A stretch of DNA of 58,712 nucleotides from a virus, in IMG/VR virus record IMGVR_UViG_3300049489_000482, positions 1-58,712 of that record; one strand, written 5' to 3'. The position numbers were made by a program, and so were the translations under genes. Below the pieces are notes generated by a model. It made no database searches. It saw only the letters and a list, made by a program, of their open reading frames with translations, and was not told the DNA's origin. Positions 9,698-18,712 of the stretch are shown here, piece after piece. The stretch's first letter is position 1. Each line of letters opens with the position of its first letter.

Positions 9698-10359
9698 GAT
9701 TTACCCCACGCTTTGCGTTGAATGAAGGCATCTGACGCCTTGGCGAGCGCGGCCGCAAACTCTTTCTGAGTCGGCATCAGTTCAGGTGTCCCCTGCTGAT
9801 GCACGCTCGGGACGAGCCAGTAATACACCCGCCCGCCAACGACGGCCTTCTTCTTTTCCTTGGCCACGACTCCCGGCGAGATGCCCACCTTGCGCGACTT
9901 GATCAGCGTTGCGACGGCCTCGACCAGGGCGTACGGCTTGCCACTTTTACCAAAGGCCATTGTGAGGTTGCCGAACTCGCCGGCCCGTTTCCCGTGAGCC
10001 TCGGCGATCGCTGGCAGGGTCAGGTACTTCGTCGGCTTGCCGCTGTAGCGCGCTTCATTGACGCCTGCGGTGATTGTGCCGCCGAGCCACGCCTGCCGAA
10101 TGCCTACTTGGTTGACGCTGATGGTGATGACCGTCGGGTCCACTGTGTAGCTCGTGCCGCGTGCGGCCTGGCCGTAGAAGTGCGTCCGCTTCCCGCCCAG
10201 CTTGTTCGGGTGCATCCGGTCGAACGAGTAGAGGTTGTCCCGGACGAGGTTCTGGCCGGCGCGACCGAGCACCTGCTTTAGGTCGGGGTGATGCAGGTAA
10301 ACCGCGAGATTCCTGATTTTGCTCAGGTCGTTCCCGTAAATGCTGACGGCGTAGGCCAC
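9694..10359 (-). CDS. Virion morphogenesis/tail completion protein, about 221 residues
   Basis: The segment YGNDLSKIRNLAVYLHHPDL, GRAGQNLVRDNLYSFDRMHP and NKLGGKRTHFYGQAARG resembles Mu gpG-like virion morphogenesis proteins. The start is uncertain: the frame is open to a TTG at 10464, but the first 35 residues of that version are low complexity, so I prefer GTG at 10359 (product starting VAYAVSIYGND). Basic, with lysine-rich KEKKKAVVGG near the end. It probably joins head and tail. Confidence 0.65.
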   Translation of the reverse strand: MAYAVSIYGNDLSKIRNLAVYLHHPDLKQVLGRAGQNLVRDNLYSFDRMHPNKLGGKRTHFYGQAARGTSYTVDPTVITISVNQVGIRQAWLGGTITAGVNEARYSGKPTKYLTLPAIAEAHGKRAGEFGNLTMAFGKSGKPYALVEAVATLIKSRKVGISPGVVAKEKKKAVVGGRVYYWLVPSVHQQGTPELMPTQKEFAAALAKASDAFIQRKAWGKS

Positions 10360-10504
10360 AGACCATTGCTCTACTCCGTTTGCCGCGTTTGGCGAGTGCT
10401 GAGTTGTTTGATGACCGGCGAGTTGCCCGGCGTCCGCTGCGGCTCGCGCTCCGCGTCCGGGCAACTCAGCGTTCCGCGAGTTGCGTCTTGCTTAATGCGT
10501 AAAA

Positions 10505-10993
10505 TCAGCCCTCGTGTGGGATGCCGATGAATGTGTTCACCCAGCGATCGAGGATGGCGTCAATCTCCGGCTGCCACTCGCTCTGCTCCGCGTCCGGGTT
10601 GACGGTTTTGGCGTAGTCCAGAACCTCTTTGAGGTAGAGTGCCGCCGCGTATGCGACGACCTGGAGCGGTTCCGTCTCCGTGATCTCCGGGAACTGCTCC
10701 TTGAGGAACACGTCGATGCCGCCTGGCCGGTTGAACGATTCGACGGGCGGGTAATCGTCCGGGAGCCCGCCGAGGAAGATGTCAGCCACGCTCTCGCAGT
10801 CGCCTTGGAGGTTGTCGGTGACGAACTTGAGCGCCTCCGGTGTCTCTGCCTCCGCCAACTGGATCAGGGTGCCGCCGCTCAGTTCGCGTAGGATTGACGC
10901 CACGGCTGCCTTGTCGCCGAGGTAGCCGGGTGCGCTCGTCGATTGCAAACCTGCCGCCAGTCCGTCTCCGATCATTTCTTTGTCATCTGCCAT
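10505..10993 (-). CDS. Hypothetical head-tail region protein, 162 residues
   Basis: The ATG at 10993 gives MADDKEMIGDGLAAGLQ. The protein is acidic, with FKEQFPEITETEP-like segments. It lies between the polyprotein and the virion morphogenesis gene. No domain recognised. The 145-base gap to the next gene (10360-10504) holds nothing I can assign except the possible N-terminal extension of that gene. Confidence 0.6.
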   Translation of the reverse strand: MADDKEMIGDGLAAGLQSTSAPGYLGDKAAVASILRELSGGTLIQLAEAETPEALKFVTDNLQGDCESVADIFLGGLPDDYPPVESFNRPGGIDVFLKEQFPEITETEPLQVVAYAAALYLKEVLDYAKTVNPDAEQSEWQPEIDAILDRWVNTFIGIPHEG

Positions 10994-11032
10994 GCCACAT
11001 GAATGCCACACCGCCAGTTCAGATGGAAGTCT

Positions 11033-14000
11033 TCATTTCAGAGTGCTGCTCACCTGGTCGCTCATCGTCGGAAGAAGGTAGGCATAGACGTGCGTATTTC
11101 CGTCCGCGTCCTTCTTCACGCTCTGAACCAGCATCCGCTGGTTTGGCACCATGATCATCTCCTTCTCGCTCTTGTGGCTTGAGATGTTTCCGCCCACGTA
11201 GAGTCCACGCACTGCCGGCCCCGCCTTCATGTGGACGGTCACGTTGCCGCTCCACGCCGTGGTGATTACGGACGTCGAGATGATGGCCGGGTCCTGAAGC
11301 ACTTTCCCGGTGGAGTTCAGCAACTTTGCGTAGTCGGCCGGGTCGTTAAACGAGAACTTGCGTGCCAGCCATGTGCCCTCCGGTATCGGCTGCGCCGCCT
11401 TCTCCAATGCCAGCGCGGCGGCCACTCCGGAGCTTCCCTTTTTCTTCTGCATCAACTGCGGGTTCTGGCTCAGATAACCGCTTCCAGTGTATGCCTTGAT
11501 CTCGGCGCGTTCCGATTCTGTCAGTGCGGCGTAGGCGGCTTCGTGCTGTTTCTGAAGCTTCGAGGACGAGTTGTTGAAGTCTTTGGTGTTCTCAAATGTG
11601 CCCATGTTTCCGGCGAGCGGTTTGAACTCGCCGAGGACGTGATACCTGCCGATGTCGTTGTAGATGCCCTTCTTTGCCGAGAGCGGGAACTCTTCATGCA
11701 GCGTTTTGAAGTCGCCGACCAGATCCTTGACCGGCTTCACCGGCTCCGGCGGTGGAGGCGGGTTCTTCACCGCGTCGATGACGTCGAGCAGTTTCTGTTT
11801 GTATTCGGCGAGCTTCGGCGACTTCGTGGCGTCGATGGCATTGATGCCGGCCACGTCCCCCTTGAATGCGAGCGCGTAAGCCTTCGCCGCAGCGTCCTCG
11901 TTCAGCTTCTTCACCGCGAGGTTGCTCGTGGTAAACACCGGAGGCTTGATCGGCTCGACGGCCTTTGCGATGACCTGGTCGAGCGGCTTGCTGACGGACG
12001 GAGCGGTCGCCTTTGCCTGGCCCGCCGCCGCCTGGATAATCTTCGACGCCGAGATGGTTACGGCAGGAGCGGCCGGCGCGGCCACCGCACCTTCCGGCTT
12101 CGGGTTCGCGGCCAGATGCGCGAGCAGCGCCTCTTTGTAGGCGTGTTGCTGCTTGGCGTATGTTTGCTTGGCATCGGCCTTCGTGTAGACGGCTGAAATC
12201 TTCGCGGCATCACCGGTCAGTGCCGCCGCGTGAAGCGCGTTTACTTTGGCGTTGTGGACTGGACCATTCGCGACGCTGGCGGTCAGCGGTGGTTTCGGAA
12301 TCGAATCAACCCACTTTGCGTGCGCCTTCTCCGCTGCCTCCTTGGATGCCACGGCTGCGGCGCCGTGCTTCTGCTCCATCTCGGTGAGTATCATAGCGTA
12401 CACCTGAGCAGCGGCCTTCTGGTACGGGTTCGGCGACTTGGTCTTGCTCAGGTCGTAGGCGTGCTTCTTCAGTTCATCGATGTTCCCGGTGTCAGCGGCC
12501 TCTTCCATCTTGGCGATCTTGTTGACCGCCCAGTGCGCCGCGCTGTTGTGCGCCGGCCACTCGGTGACGTCCAGCGATTGGATGTGCTTCAGCGGCTTCT
12601 CCACCTTTCCAAGCGCCTTCTTCTCCGCCGCCGCCGTGGTGGCGATGGATGCGGCCACGGAATCCGGTTCCGTTGCGGTGACCGGCTCGGGCTTCGTGGC
12701 AAGCCCGGCCTTCTCCAGAATCGCGTCGCGCCGCTGCTTCAGCACCGACGCCATCGCCGCAGCCTTGTCGCCGACGAGGAACTGCTGCGTCAGGTTGTCG
12801 ATCTGCGCGTCGGTGACGGTTTGCAGCGCCTGCGCCGACTCCTTCAGCGCTTCTGGCGTCATGTCCTTGAATACGTGCGCGGCCTGCGGGTTCAGTTTCT
12901 GGTCGCGCATCGTGTCCCATTCCTTCGGGTCCGCGCCGAACTCCTTCTTGCCTCCCTGCGCCCGGTATTCGAGAGAACCGCCTGTGTCCACCGTGGTGAT
13001 TTTCTTGGTGTCGTTGTTCCAGACCTGGTTGTCGTAGCTGGCGCCGATGGCGTCCCAGTTCCCAAGCCACGCATGGACCGCGAACGCCTTTTGAGCGGCC
13101 TTGCGCTCACCTTCGCTGTTCTGGTCAAACGGCGCTTTGTTCAGCCACGGCGTCGCGGTCATTACCTGCGATTTCGCCGAGTTGAATGCGACGCGATAAT
13201 CCGGCACGGACTGGCCGGCCGCCTTGTAGAGATTTGCCGCCAGCACTTCCTGGACGGCCTGAGCGCCACCACCCTTCGGCTCCTTCACGTACCACTTCGA
13301 TCCGTCCGGAGCCTGCATCACGCTCGCCGGGTTGCTGCCCTGCTGCCCGCCGATGACCTTCCAGCCAGTGGTGTTTACCGGCACGTCAGGTTCGGAGCCG
13401 CCCGCGGGCGGGTTCGACGCGCTGTCACCGGCGCTGCCCTGCCCGACGTGGCACTCCTTGTCGCCAGCGATCCACGAGTCGCCACATGGTTGACCGCCCT
13501 CGTTGGCGGCGTGTTTGGTGGAGCGAAACTCATGGCCCGGAAGGTCGCCATTCGCCGCCTCACGCTCACTGATCCCGAGCATCTCGTTGACGAGGTTCTC
13601 CGCGCGTCCGCTCTCGCTGAACGGTTGCGTAGTGTCCCCGTGCGCCAGCCACGCCTTGAGCGTGCCCACGTCCGTGCGCGTCTGCGCGCTGATGCGGGTG
13701 TCCGCGCTGCCGTCGCTGAAACTGCGCCGGTATGCTACCAGCGCCTGGGTCGGCGCGCTGAACCCGAGCATGACCTTGTGCTCGTCAAACTCGCCCGTGT
13801 CCGGGTCCGCCTGGTCGATGACGAGGACGTGCGGTGAGTTCTCGTCCGGCCCGACGTAGCAGTCCACATGGTCGCCGTCGGCGCTGCGGGCGGATTCGTT
13901 GGCGACTGGTTTGCTGTGGTCTTTTCCGTGTGCCGCCCTGTCAATGGCCGGCAGCAGATCATGCCGCCCGGTAGCGTCTGCAAGCACCTGCCGGTCGCGG

Positions 14001-15697
14001 CTGCGGTTCAGCATCGTCATTGCCTCCTCGACAGGCACCAGCCTGGTCGCCGCCGTCTCGTCCGGCTTGAACCCGCGCGGGTCGCCGCCTGAGCGTGCCC
14101 CGTGGTAGTAGCGCGTCACCGACGTGTCGCCCCGGTAGTCGCCGATGTGCTTGCCGATGACCGCCGTGAGTCCCGTCTCCTCGTGCAGTTCCTTGTGCGC
14201 GGTCTGTTGCAGCGTCAGCCCGTCCTCGACGGTGCCCTTCGGCAGCGTGAACTTGTAGCCTCCAAACTTCCACTTCGGCTGCACCAGCCAGACTCGACCG
14301 TCCTTCTCCTGCAGCACCATGCCTGCGCTGACGTGCTGCCCCTTCGGCGGTTTCGGCGGTGCCGGTTCCTTGGCGCTGTCCTTGATGGCCGCGAAGTCCG
14401 GCGCCTGGACTGGTGCGGTGCTGATGCCGTGCAGCGTCTTGGGCGCGTCGGCGCCGGGATGAAACAGGCGATGTTTCGGGTTCGCCGGCTTGCTCAGGTC
14501 GTCCGGCTCCGCCTTCTTCGATGTCACCATTCCTGGCAGTGAGTATTGCCCGTGCTCCTTGCCGCCCGTGGGCGGGTTGCCTCCGCCGACGTGGCATTCC
14601 TTGTCCCCGGCGATCCATCCCTCGCCACACGGAATGCCTCCCTCGTTCGCCGCCTCACGTTCGCGCGGGTGCAGTATGTAGCCGTAGTCCACCGGCATTT
14701 TGACGCTCCACTCCGTTCCGTCCGGTGCCGAGCCGCGCCGGATGCCGCCCGCTGGCGTCTCGATGCGGATGTCCAGTCCCTGAAACTTCAGGCGCTCCTT
14801 TCGGTAGTTCCCGGCCGCAGCCTGTGCCGGCGTCGGCTCGGTGATCTCGTTCGCCGCGTGCGTGAGCACGCCGTCTTTGAACGTGTAGCCGTCCCCCAAG
14901 TCTTCGAGCAGCGCCTCGCGGAGTTCCGGTGTCAGCGCCTGGACGCTGCTCTCCACGTCCTCCTCAAAGTTGCGCGACTGCGGTTGGACCTTTTCGTCCT
15001 TCGTGATCACGCCCAGTTCCTCCGCCTCTTCTCGGGTAATGTCCCGGATGTCCATGCCGCTCTGGTAGTCAAACGGCGGATAAGGCAGCCCGAACGCCGA
15101 GATGGCTTCCCAGATCGGGTCGTCCTTGCGCGCGATCATGCGGCCTTCCGCGTAGTCGCCACGGCCAGGCGTCAGTTCGCCGCCCGCGTCCTGCCACCGG
15201 GTTGGCCAGTCGCGCCACTCCTCCCGATCCTCAGCCCTGACGAGTTCCTGGCACGGCCATGCGTCCAGCACCGCCTCGTTCTGCCCCTGCGCCCAGCGCC
15301 CGAAGCCCTGCGCCAGTTCCGTGTTCGTCTTCAGCACAAGGTTAAGCCTCTGGTCGCTCGACAGGTCGGTGATGCTTCCGCGCTGCGCCGCGTCCGGCTG
15401 GTAGCCGATGGAGTTGAGTTCGTCCTTCAACCGAAGGCGGGCGGTGGCGTAGTCGAGACCCTCGGTGACCGGCTTGCCGTCGCGCAGCACGGTGTGCGGG
15501 TGCAGGATTTCGTCGATGGTGTCCTGAATGGTCTGGACGTAGCGCGCGTTCGTGGTGCGTGCGCTGAACCGCGCAACTTCGAGGATTGACGGGTTGATCT
15601 TGGCCAGTTCCGCCGATGACAAATCGGTCGGCAGCAGCGCCTTGACCGCCGTGGACTTCAGGGCTTCGGCGAATGGCAGAGGATTTCCGAACAGCAT
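11033..15697 (-). CDS. Giant polyvalent head protein: minor head protein + InPase-like + Nudix + HipA-like kinase + ADP-ribosyltransferase, 1554 residues
   Basis: Residues 1-265 are a Mu F/SPP1 gp7-like minor head domain (TIQDTIDEILHPHTVL; SGMDIRDITREEAEELGV). Residues 325-345 (DGTEWSVKMPVDYGYI) and 604-690 (SADGDHVDCYVGPDENSP, FDEHKVMLGF) are the two halves of a phage pyrophosphatase-like domain, interrupted by a Cys motif (353-371) and a Nudix domain (455-570, box 488-510 ending KELHEETGL). Residues 775-920 resemble HipA-type kinases (K805, E817, D882, D904). The C-terminus is an ADP-ribosyltransferase with R1446, STS 1474-1476 and E1511-K-E1513. A lysine/alanine-rich helical region lies between. 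This fits the polyvalent proteins that phages inject to protect or take over. ANE tetrapeptides (284, 352, 601, 732) fall at domain borders. Confidence 0.85.
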   Translation of the reverse strand: MLFGNPLPFAEALKSTAVKALLPTDLSSAELAKINPSILEVARFSARTTNARYVQTIQDTIDEILHPHTVLRDGKPVTEGLDYATARLRLKDELNSIGYQPDAAQRGSITDLSSDQRLNLVLKTNTELAQGFGRWAQGQNEAVLDAWPCQELVRAEDREEWRDWPTRWQDAGGELTPGRGDYAEGRMIARKDDPIWEAISAFGLPYPPFDYQSGMDIRDITREEAEELGVITKDEKVQPQSRNFEEDVESSVQALTPELREALLEDLGDGYTFKDGVLTHAANEITEPTPAQAAAGNYRKERLKFQGLDIRIETPAGGIRRGSAPDGTEWSVKMPVDYGYILHPREREAANEGGIPCGEGWIAGDKECHVGGGNPPTGGKEHGQYSLPGMVTSKKAEPDDLSKPANPKHRLFHPGADAPKTLHGISTAPVQAPDFAAIKDSAKEPAPPKPPKGQHVSAGMVLQEKDGRVWLVQPKWKFGGYKFTLPKGTVEDGLTLQQTAHKELHEETGLTAVIGKHIGDYRGDTSVTRYYHGARSGGDPRGFKPDETAATRLVPVEEAMTMLNRSRDRQVLADATGRHDLLPAIDRAAHGKDHSKPVANESARSADGDHVDCYVGPDENSPHVLVIDQADPDTGEFDEHKVMLGFSAPTQALVAYRRSFSDGSADTRISAQTRTDVGTLKAWLAHGDTTQPFSESGRAENLVNEMLGISEREAANGDLPGHEFRSTKHAANEGGQPCGDSWIAGDKECHVGQGSAGDSASNPPAGGSEPDVPVNTTGWKVIGGQQGSNPASVMQAPDGSKWYVKEPKGGGAQAVQEVLAANLYKAAGQSVPDYRVAFNSAKSQVMTATPWLNKAPFDQNSEGERKAAQKAFAVHAWLGNWDAIGASYDNQVWNNDTKKITTVDTGGSLEYRAQGGKKEFGADPKEWDTMRDQKLNPQAAHVFKDMTPEALKESAQALQTVTDAQIDNLTQQFLVGDKAAAMASVLKQRRDAILEKAGLATKPEPVTATEPDSVAASIATTAAAEKKALGKVEKPLKHIQSLDVTEWPAHNSAAHWAVNKIAKMEEAADTGNIDELKKHAYDLSKTKSPNPYQKAAAQVYAMILTEMEQKHGAAAVASKEAAEKAHAKWVDSIPKPPLTASVANGPVHNAKVNALHAAALTGDAAKISAVYTKADAKQTYAKQQHAYKEALLAHLAANPKPEGAVAAPAAPAVTISASKIIQAAAGQAKATAPSVSKPLDQVIAKAVEPIKPPVFTTSNLAVKKLNEDAAAKAYALAFKGDVAGINAIDATKSPKLAEYKQKLLDVIDAVKNPPPPPEPVKPVKDLVGDFKTLHEEFPLSAKKGIYNDIGRYHVLGEFKPLAGNMGTFENTKDFNNSSSKLQKQHEAAYAALTESERAEIKAYTGSGYLSQNPQLMQKKKGSSGVAAALALEKAAQPIPEGTWLARKFSFNDPADYAKLLNSTGKVLQDPAIISTSVITTAWSGNVTVHMKAGPAVRGLYVGGNISSHKSEKEMIMVPNQRMLVQSVKKDADGNTHVYAYLLPTMSDQVSSTLK
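13398..13411. repeat. Dispersed GC palindrome, copy 1 (CCGCCCGCGGGCGG)
   Basis: Perfect 14-base palindrome, in frame within the polyprotein gene, encoding NPPAGG on the minus strand. One of eight copies in the window with core CCGCCC-RY-GGGCGG. Confidence 0.8.
14562..14575. repeat. Dispersed GC palindrome, copy 2
   Basis: CCGCCC-GT-GGGCGG within the polyprotein gene, encoding NPPTGG on the minus strand, immediately after the first Cys motif. Confidence 0.8.
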
Positions 15698-15763
15698 TCC
15701 CCTGCGCTACTCTCGCCGGCTGGATTTGTCACGCACGGCGTTGCGCCGCCGCTCTCCGTAGTG

Positions 15764-17038
15764 TCAGAAACTATCCAAATTCCAGCCTGCGTTTCGGCGT
15801 TCGATCTTTGATCCGGGAAGCGCCAGAAACGCAGCCAGAGAAATGGTACGCCGACGGGTTCCTTTGAAGTTCAGAATCGTCAGTGAGTTGCCGTTGATGA
15901 TGTCTCGGGCCGCGATGCCGCGCTCGTCAAGATCGTCGTGCGTCGGAAAGCTGTTCGACACAGCAGCCGTGGCGCTGAATGTCTTCACGCACACCGGAGC
16001 CGGGGCCGGCACGAACTTCGCGATCTGCGCTTCAACCTTAGCGGCGTCGCGCTCAAGCACGACGACGCCGCTGAACTGAGGCACGCGGCCCGAGAAACCC
16101 GTGAGGGCTTCGGCGAACTCGATGCCGTTCTTGGTCATCCATCCGTGCGCCTTCTTTTCGGTCTTACCGCCGAGCGACTTCGCCAATTTTGAAACTTCCG
16201 AATAGTTGAAGTGCCGAAGCCCGGCGCGAACACCGTGAATGATGTCCACATTTCCGTAAGGGTTCTTCGCCTCGCCGACTGTCGCCACCGGCGCGTCGGT
16301 CGCAACTGCGGCAACGCGGGCCGCGTCGCGGGCAATGCGCTGTTCCGCGGCGAGGCGCTGGCCGATCTCGAACGCCTCTTGCTCGGCGGGCAGCCGGCAG
16401 ATTTCCGACGAGCGGCTCAGGCCGTCCGCGATGTTGTCTTCGCCCGCGATTTGATTGAAGGTGACGAGCATCGAATTCTCGGCGGCGATCTTCTTCGCGA
16501 GCCACAAGTACTTCGCGCCGTCGTAACCGAATTTGGTGCTCGCCTCGAAGCTGCCGATCCGGTCGTTCCGAACTTCGATGCGCGACAGTTTCATTTCCTT
16601 GGCCGTCTCGACGGCTTTCAGGACGCCGAAGCACTCGGCAGCGAATTGATCGTAATCACCGTTCGCGGTGTGGCAGTTCCCGTTGACTGCCGTGCAGCGG
16701 GCCACTTCAGTGCCGGCCTCGTCGAGCACTATTACGGCGGCTTTCGCGCCAACGGCATTCGAGCGCCGGGCCGCGTCGCAATAGACAAGGTGCAGCGGCT
16801 GGCCGGCGACGGCGGTTTCAATCGCCGCTTGGGCGGCGAGTTCGTTTTGCTCGCGCCGGGCCTCGCGCACGGCGGCATAGTCGATGCCGCACACTTTTAG
16901 GAGCGCGGCTTTGTAGCGCGGGAAGGCGCTGCGGTTGTCGAACCCGAGTTCGATTCCGATCTGGCGAAGCTCGGCTGATGTTCCAGCGCAGAGGATGCGC
17001 TCTTTGTTGTCGGCTACAATTTCGGCGATGGTCTTCAT
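15764..17038 (-). CDS. RNase H-like domain protein in the head module, 424 residues
   Basis: I use the ATG at 17038 (MKTIAEIVADNKERIL), preceded by the A-rich leader CGAAAAACGACAAAATA. Residues ~85-215 look like an RNase HI fold: LVYCDAA (first Asp), QFAAECFGVLKAV (Glu), VRNDRIG (Asp) and EDNIADGLSR (last acidic). The C-terminal 200 residues contain VCVKTFSATAAVSNSF and are unassigned. An RNA-DNA hybrid nuclease between head genes is unusual; it may be a moron gene or an injected protein. The 65 bases to the polyprotein hold no gene. Confidence 0.6.
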   Translation of the reverse strand: MKTIAEIVADNKERILCAGTSAELRQIGIELGFDNRSAFPRYKAALLKVCGIDYAAVREARREQNELAAQAAIETAVAGQPLHLVYCDAARRSNAVGAKAAVIVLDEAGTEVARCTAVNGNCHTANGDYDQFAAECFGVLKAVETAKEMKLSRIEVRNDRIGSFEASTKFGYDGAKYLWLAKKIAAENSMLVTFNQIAGEDNIADGLSRSSEICRLPAEQEAFEIGQRLAAEQRIARDAARVAAVATDAPVATVGEAKNPYGNVDIIHGVRAGLRHFNYSEVSKLAKSLGGKTEKKAHGWMTKNGIEFAEALTGFSGRVPQFSGVVVLERDAAKVEAQIAKFVPAPAPVCVKTFSATAAVSNSFPTHDDLDERGIAARDIINGNSLTILNFKGTRRRTISLAAFLALPGSKIERRNAGWNLDSF

Positions 17039-17151
17039 TATTTTGTCGTTTTTCGCTCCGGGCACCATGCCCGTTGCTTGGGAGCACATTACCAGGCCGC
17101 CGTTGGTTGGCGATTGGAAAATCAGGGGTCATTTTCCACCCGCTCCCCAGC

Positions 17152-17304
17152 CTAGAGGTCTGCGCTATCTAGGCCGGTTTCATCGGCCAATTTCTCACCC
17201 GCCCGCTCGGCTACGGCGATGGCTTCCTTTTCATCCAAGCCGCCCCCGCCGGCCTCGGTTGGCTGCATCAGGTTACGCACGATCATGTCGAAGTTGTTGG
17301 TCAT
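17152..17304 (-). CDS. Small hypothetical protein, 50 residues
   Basis: The frame starts at ATG 17304 (MTNNFDMIVRNLMQPTEAGG), five bases after the stop of the 294-residue gene, and ends at TAG 17152. It is acidic with a helical second half (EKEAIAVAERAGEKLADETG). Position and tight spacing suggest a real gene; function unknown. Confidence 0.55.
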   Translation of the reverse strand: MTNNFDMIVRNLMQPTEAGGGGLDEKEAIAVAERAGEKLADETGLDSADL

Positions 17305-17308
17305 AAAT

Positions 17309-18193
17309 TCACCATGCCAGCCCGCGCTTCACTGCGTTCGGGCCGCCATCGGCCTCGGCATCCTTGGCCGCTGCCAGCCAGCGTGGAATGTTAAACGAAC
17401 CATCGGCGTTCCGTGTCACCTGAGATTTTGGAAGGAACACAGACGTGTCGCCCTGTAACGAGGAATGGGCTGCGTTGTACTCGACCCTGAGGTGCCATGC
17501 TTTATCCGTTTCGCCTGCGAAGGTGTAGCTTCCGGGCTGCGGGGTAAACATGCGTGACTGAAGTTTCTGGTCGGTTAACCACTTCGGCACCGTGATTTTC
17601 TCGCCTTCCATTTTGACCTGAGACTTCGGCATCCACATGTCCTCAAAGTCGGGATGCGAATAGAGGATGGCCTTCTCGGTTTCTCGAATCACCTTACCAC
17701 CGCTGAACGTCGAACTGCCGTCCGCATTACGCTTCCAACCAAGTGTCTCGCCAGCAGCTTCCTTTTGTGCGTCCTGAGCGGCGGCTTGCTTCTGCGATTC
17801 CAAGGTGGACTTACGCTCGGCGATCTTGTCCTCCAGAATTTGGCGGCCACGTTCTGTAACCGTCAGTTTGCCAGCTTCATCCAAAACCTGACCACGCTTC
17901 GGCAGCCAGTGCTCTCCGTGTTCTGGGTGCGCGATCTTCATCGCCTTTTCCGACTCGCCGGTTTTCTTCCAGCCTTCGCTCGACGCCTTGCCGCCTTTGC
18001 CTGCGGACCAGCCAATGCGGCATTCCTTGTTGGCGCTGATGAACGAGTCGCCGCAGGGTTGCCCGCCTTCGTTCGCGAAATCCTTCTCCCATTTCTTTCG
18101 AGCCGCAAGAGTGTGCGTCTGGTTCGCCACCAAAGTCACTCCGTCGTCCTCGACTAGGATGTGGCCTCCGTTGCGTTGAATCCACTTTGGCAT
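17309..18193 (-). CDS. Head-region protein with Cys motif and three LPKSQ-type repeats, 294 residues
   Basis: Residues 38-60 carry DFANEGGQPCGDSFISANK followed by ECRIGW, the same Cys motif that occurs twice in the polyprotein. Three imperfect repeats follow: HPEHGEHWLPKRGQVLDEAG, HPDFEDMWMPKSQV...ITVPKWL and FLPKSQVTRNADGSFNIPRWL. A lysine/alanine/glutamate coiled coil lies between the first and second repeats. The start ATG at 18193 follows the previous stop by 3 bases. No named family; presumably a minor virion protein. Confidence 0.65.
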   Translation of the reverse strand: MPKWIQRNGGHILVEDDGVTLVANQTHTLAARKKWEKDFANEGGQPCGDSFISANKECRIGWSAGKGGKASSEGWKKTGESEKAMKIAHPEHGEHWLPKRGQVLDEAGKLTVTERGRQILEDKIAERKSTLESQKQAAAQDAQKEAAGETLGWKRNADGSSTFSGGKVIRETEKAILYSHPDFEDMWMPKSQVKMEGEKITVPKWLTDQKLQSRMFTPQPGSYTFAGETDKAWHLRVEYNAAHSSLQGDTSVFLPKSQVTRNADGSFNIPRWLAAAKDAEADGGPNAVKRGLAW

Positions 18194-18196
18194 ATA

Positions 18197-18673
18197 TCAA
18201 AGCCCGTTCATGGCGTCCCGCGTGTAGACGCGTGTGCTGCTCCGCACGACCTTGATGTTGCCGCCCGACTGGACGTTCACCGCCTCCGGGTCGGTCGGCG
18301 CGCTCACCACGAGGTCGCCCTTGACGATGGCGTCGAGGTCCTTCTCCGCCTTGCGGATCAGTTCCTTCTGGTCCTCCGTCAGTTGGATGCTGCGGCTCAG
18401 TCCGATGCGCGCGTTCATCGCCTCCAGAATCAGCCAGCACGCCGCCGTCTTGAGCTCGGGAGGGATGGTGTTGGCCGTGGCGCTCACCGTGGTGCCCCTG
18501 GCCGACTTGACCTTGTTGCGGATGCGCTCGATGACGTCCACGCTCGCCGCAAGGAATGGGTCCGGCTGGTTGTCCGCCAGCGCCGCCGTCCGCAGCGCGT
18601 CCGTCTTCAGCCCGGTCAAATACGTGTCCAGATCGGTGGCTGCCACCGTCACCCATGCTCGTGTTGCGCTCAT
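18197..18673 (-). CDS. Head completion protein, DUF1320/gp36-like candidate, 158 residues
   Basis: ATG at 18673 gives MSATRAWVTVAATDLDTYLT. Length, helical content (VIERIRNKVKSAR, CWLILEAMNARIGLS) and position directly after the capsid match DUF1320 (Mu gp36-like) proteins, which form the head-tail connector. It lies downstream of the terminator at 18713-18740, so it needs its own promoter or read-through. Confidence 0.6.
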   Translation of the reverse strand: MSATRAWVTVAATDLDTYLTGLKTDALRTAALADNQPDPFLAASVDVIERIRNKVKSARGTTVSATANTIPPELKTAACWLILEAMNARIGLSRSIQLTEDQKELIRKAEKDLDAIVKGDLVVSAPTDPEAVNVQSGGNIKVVRSSTRVYTRDAMNGL

Positions 18674-18712
18674 GCCTGTGCCTACTCCCGTCCCGCGCGG
18701 CGAGCAAACAAA

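Noticed and set aside
12230-13837. Long open frame on the plus strand (over 500 codons) opposite the polyprotein gene
   Set aside because: It is a shadow of the GC-rich minus-strand gene: Arg-rich, no motifs. The same applies to the long plus frames at 637-1488, 18556-20223, 20242-22125 and 52177-53475.
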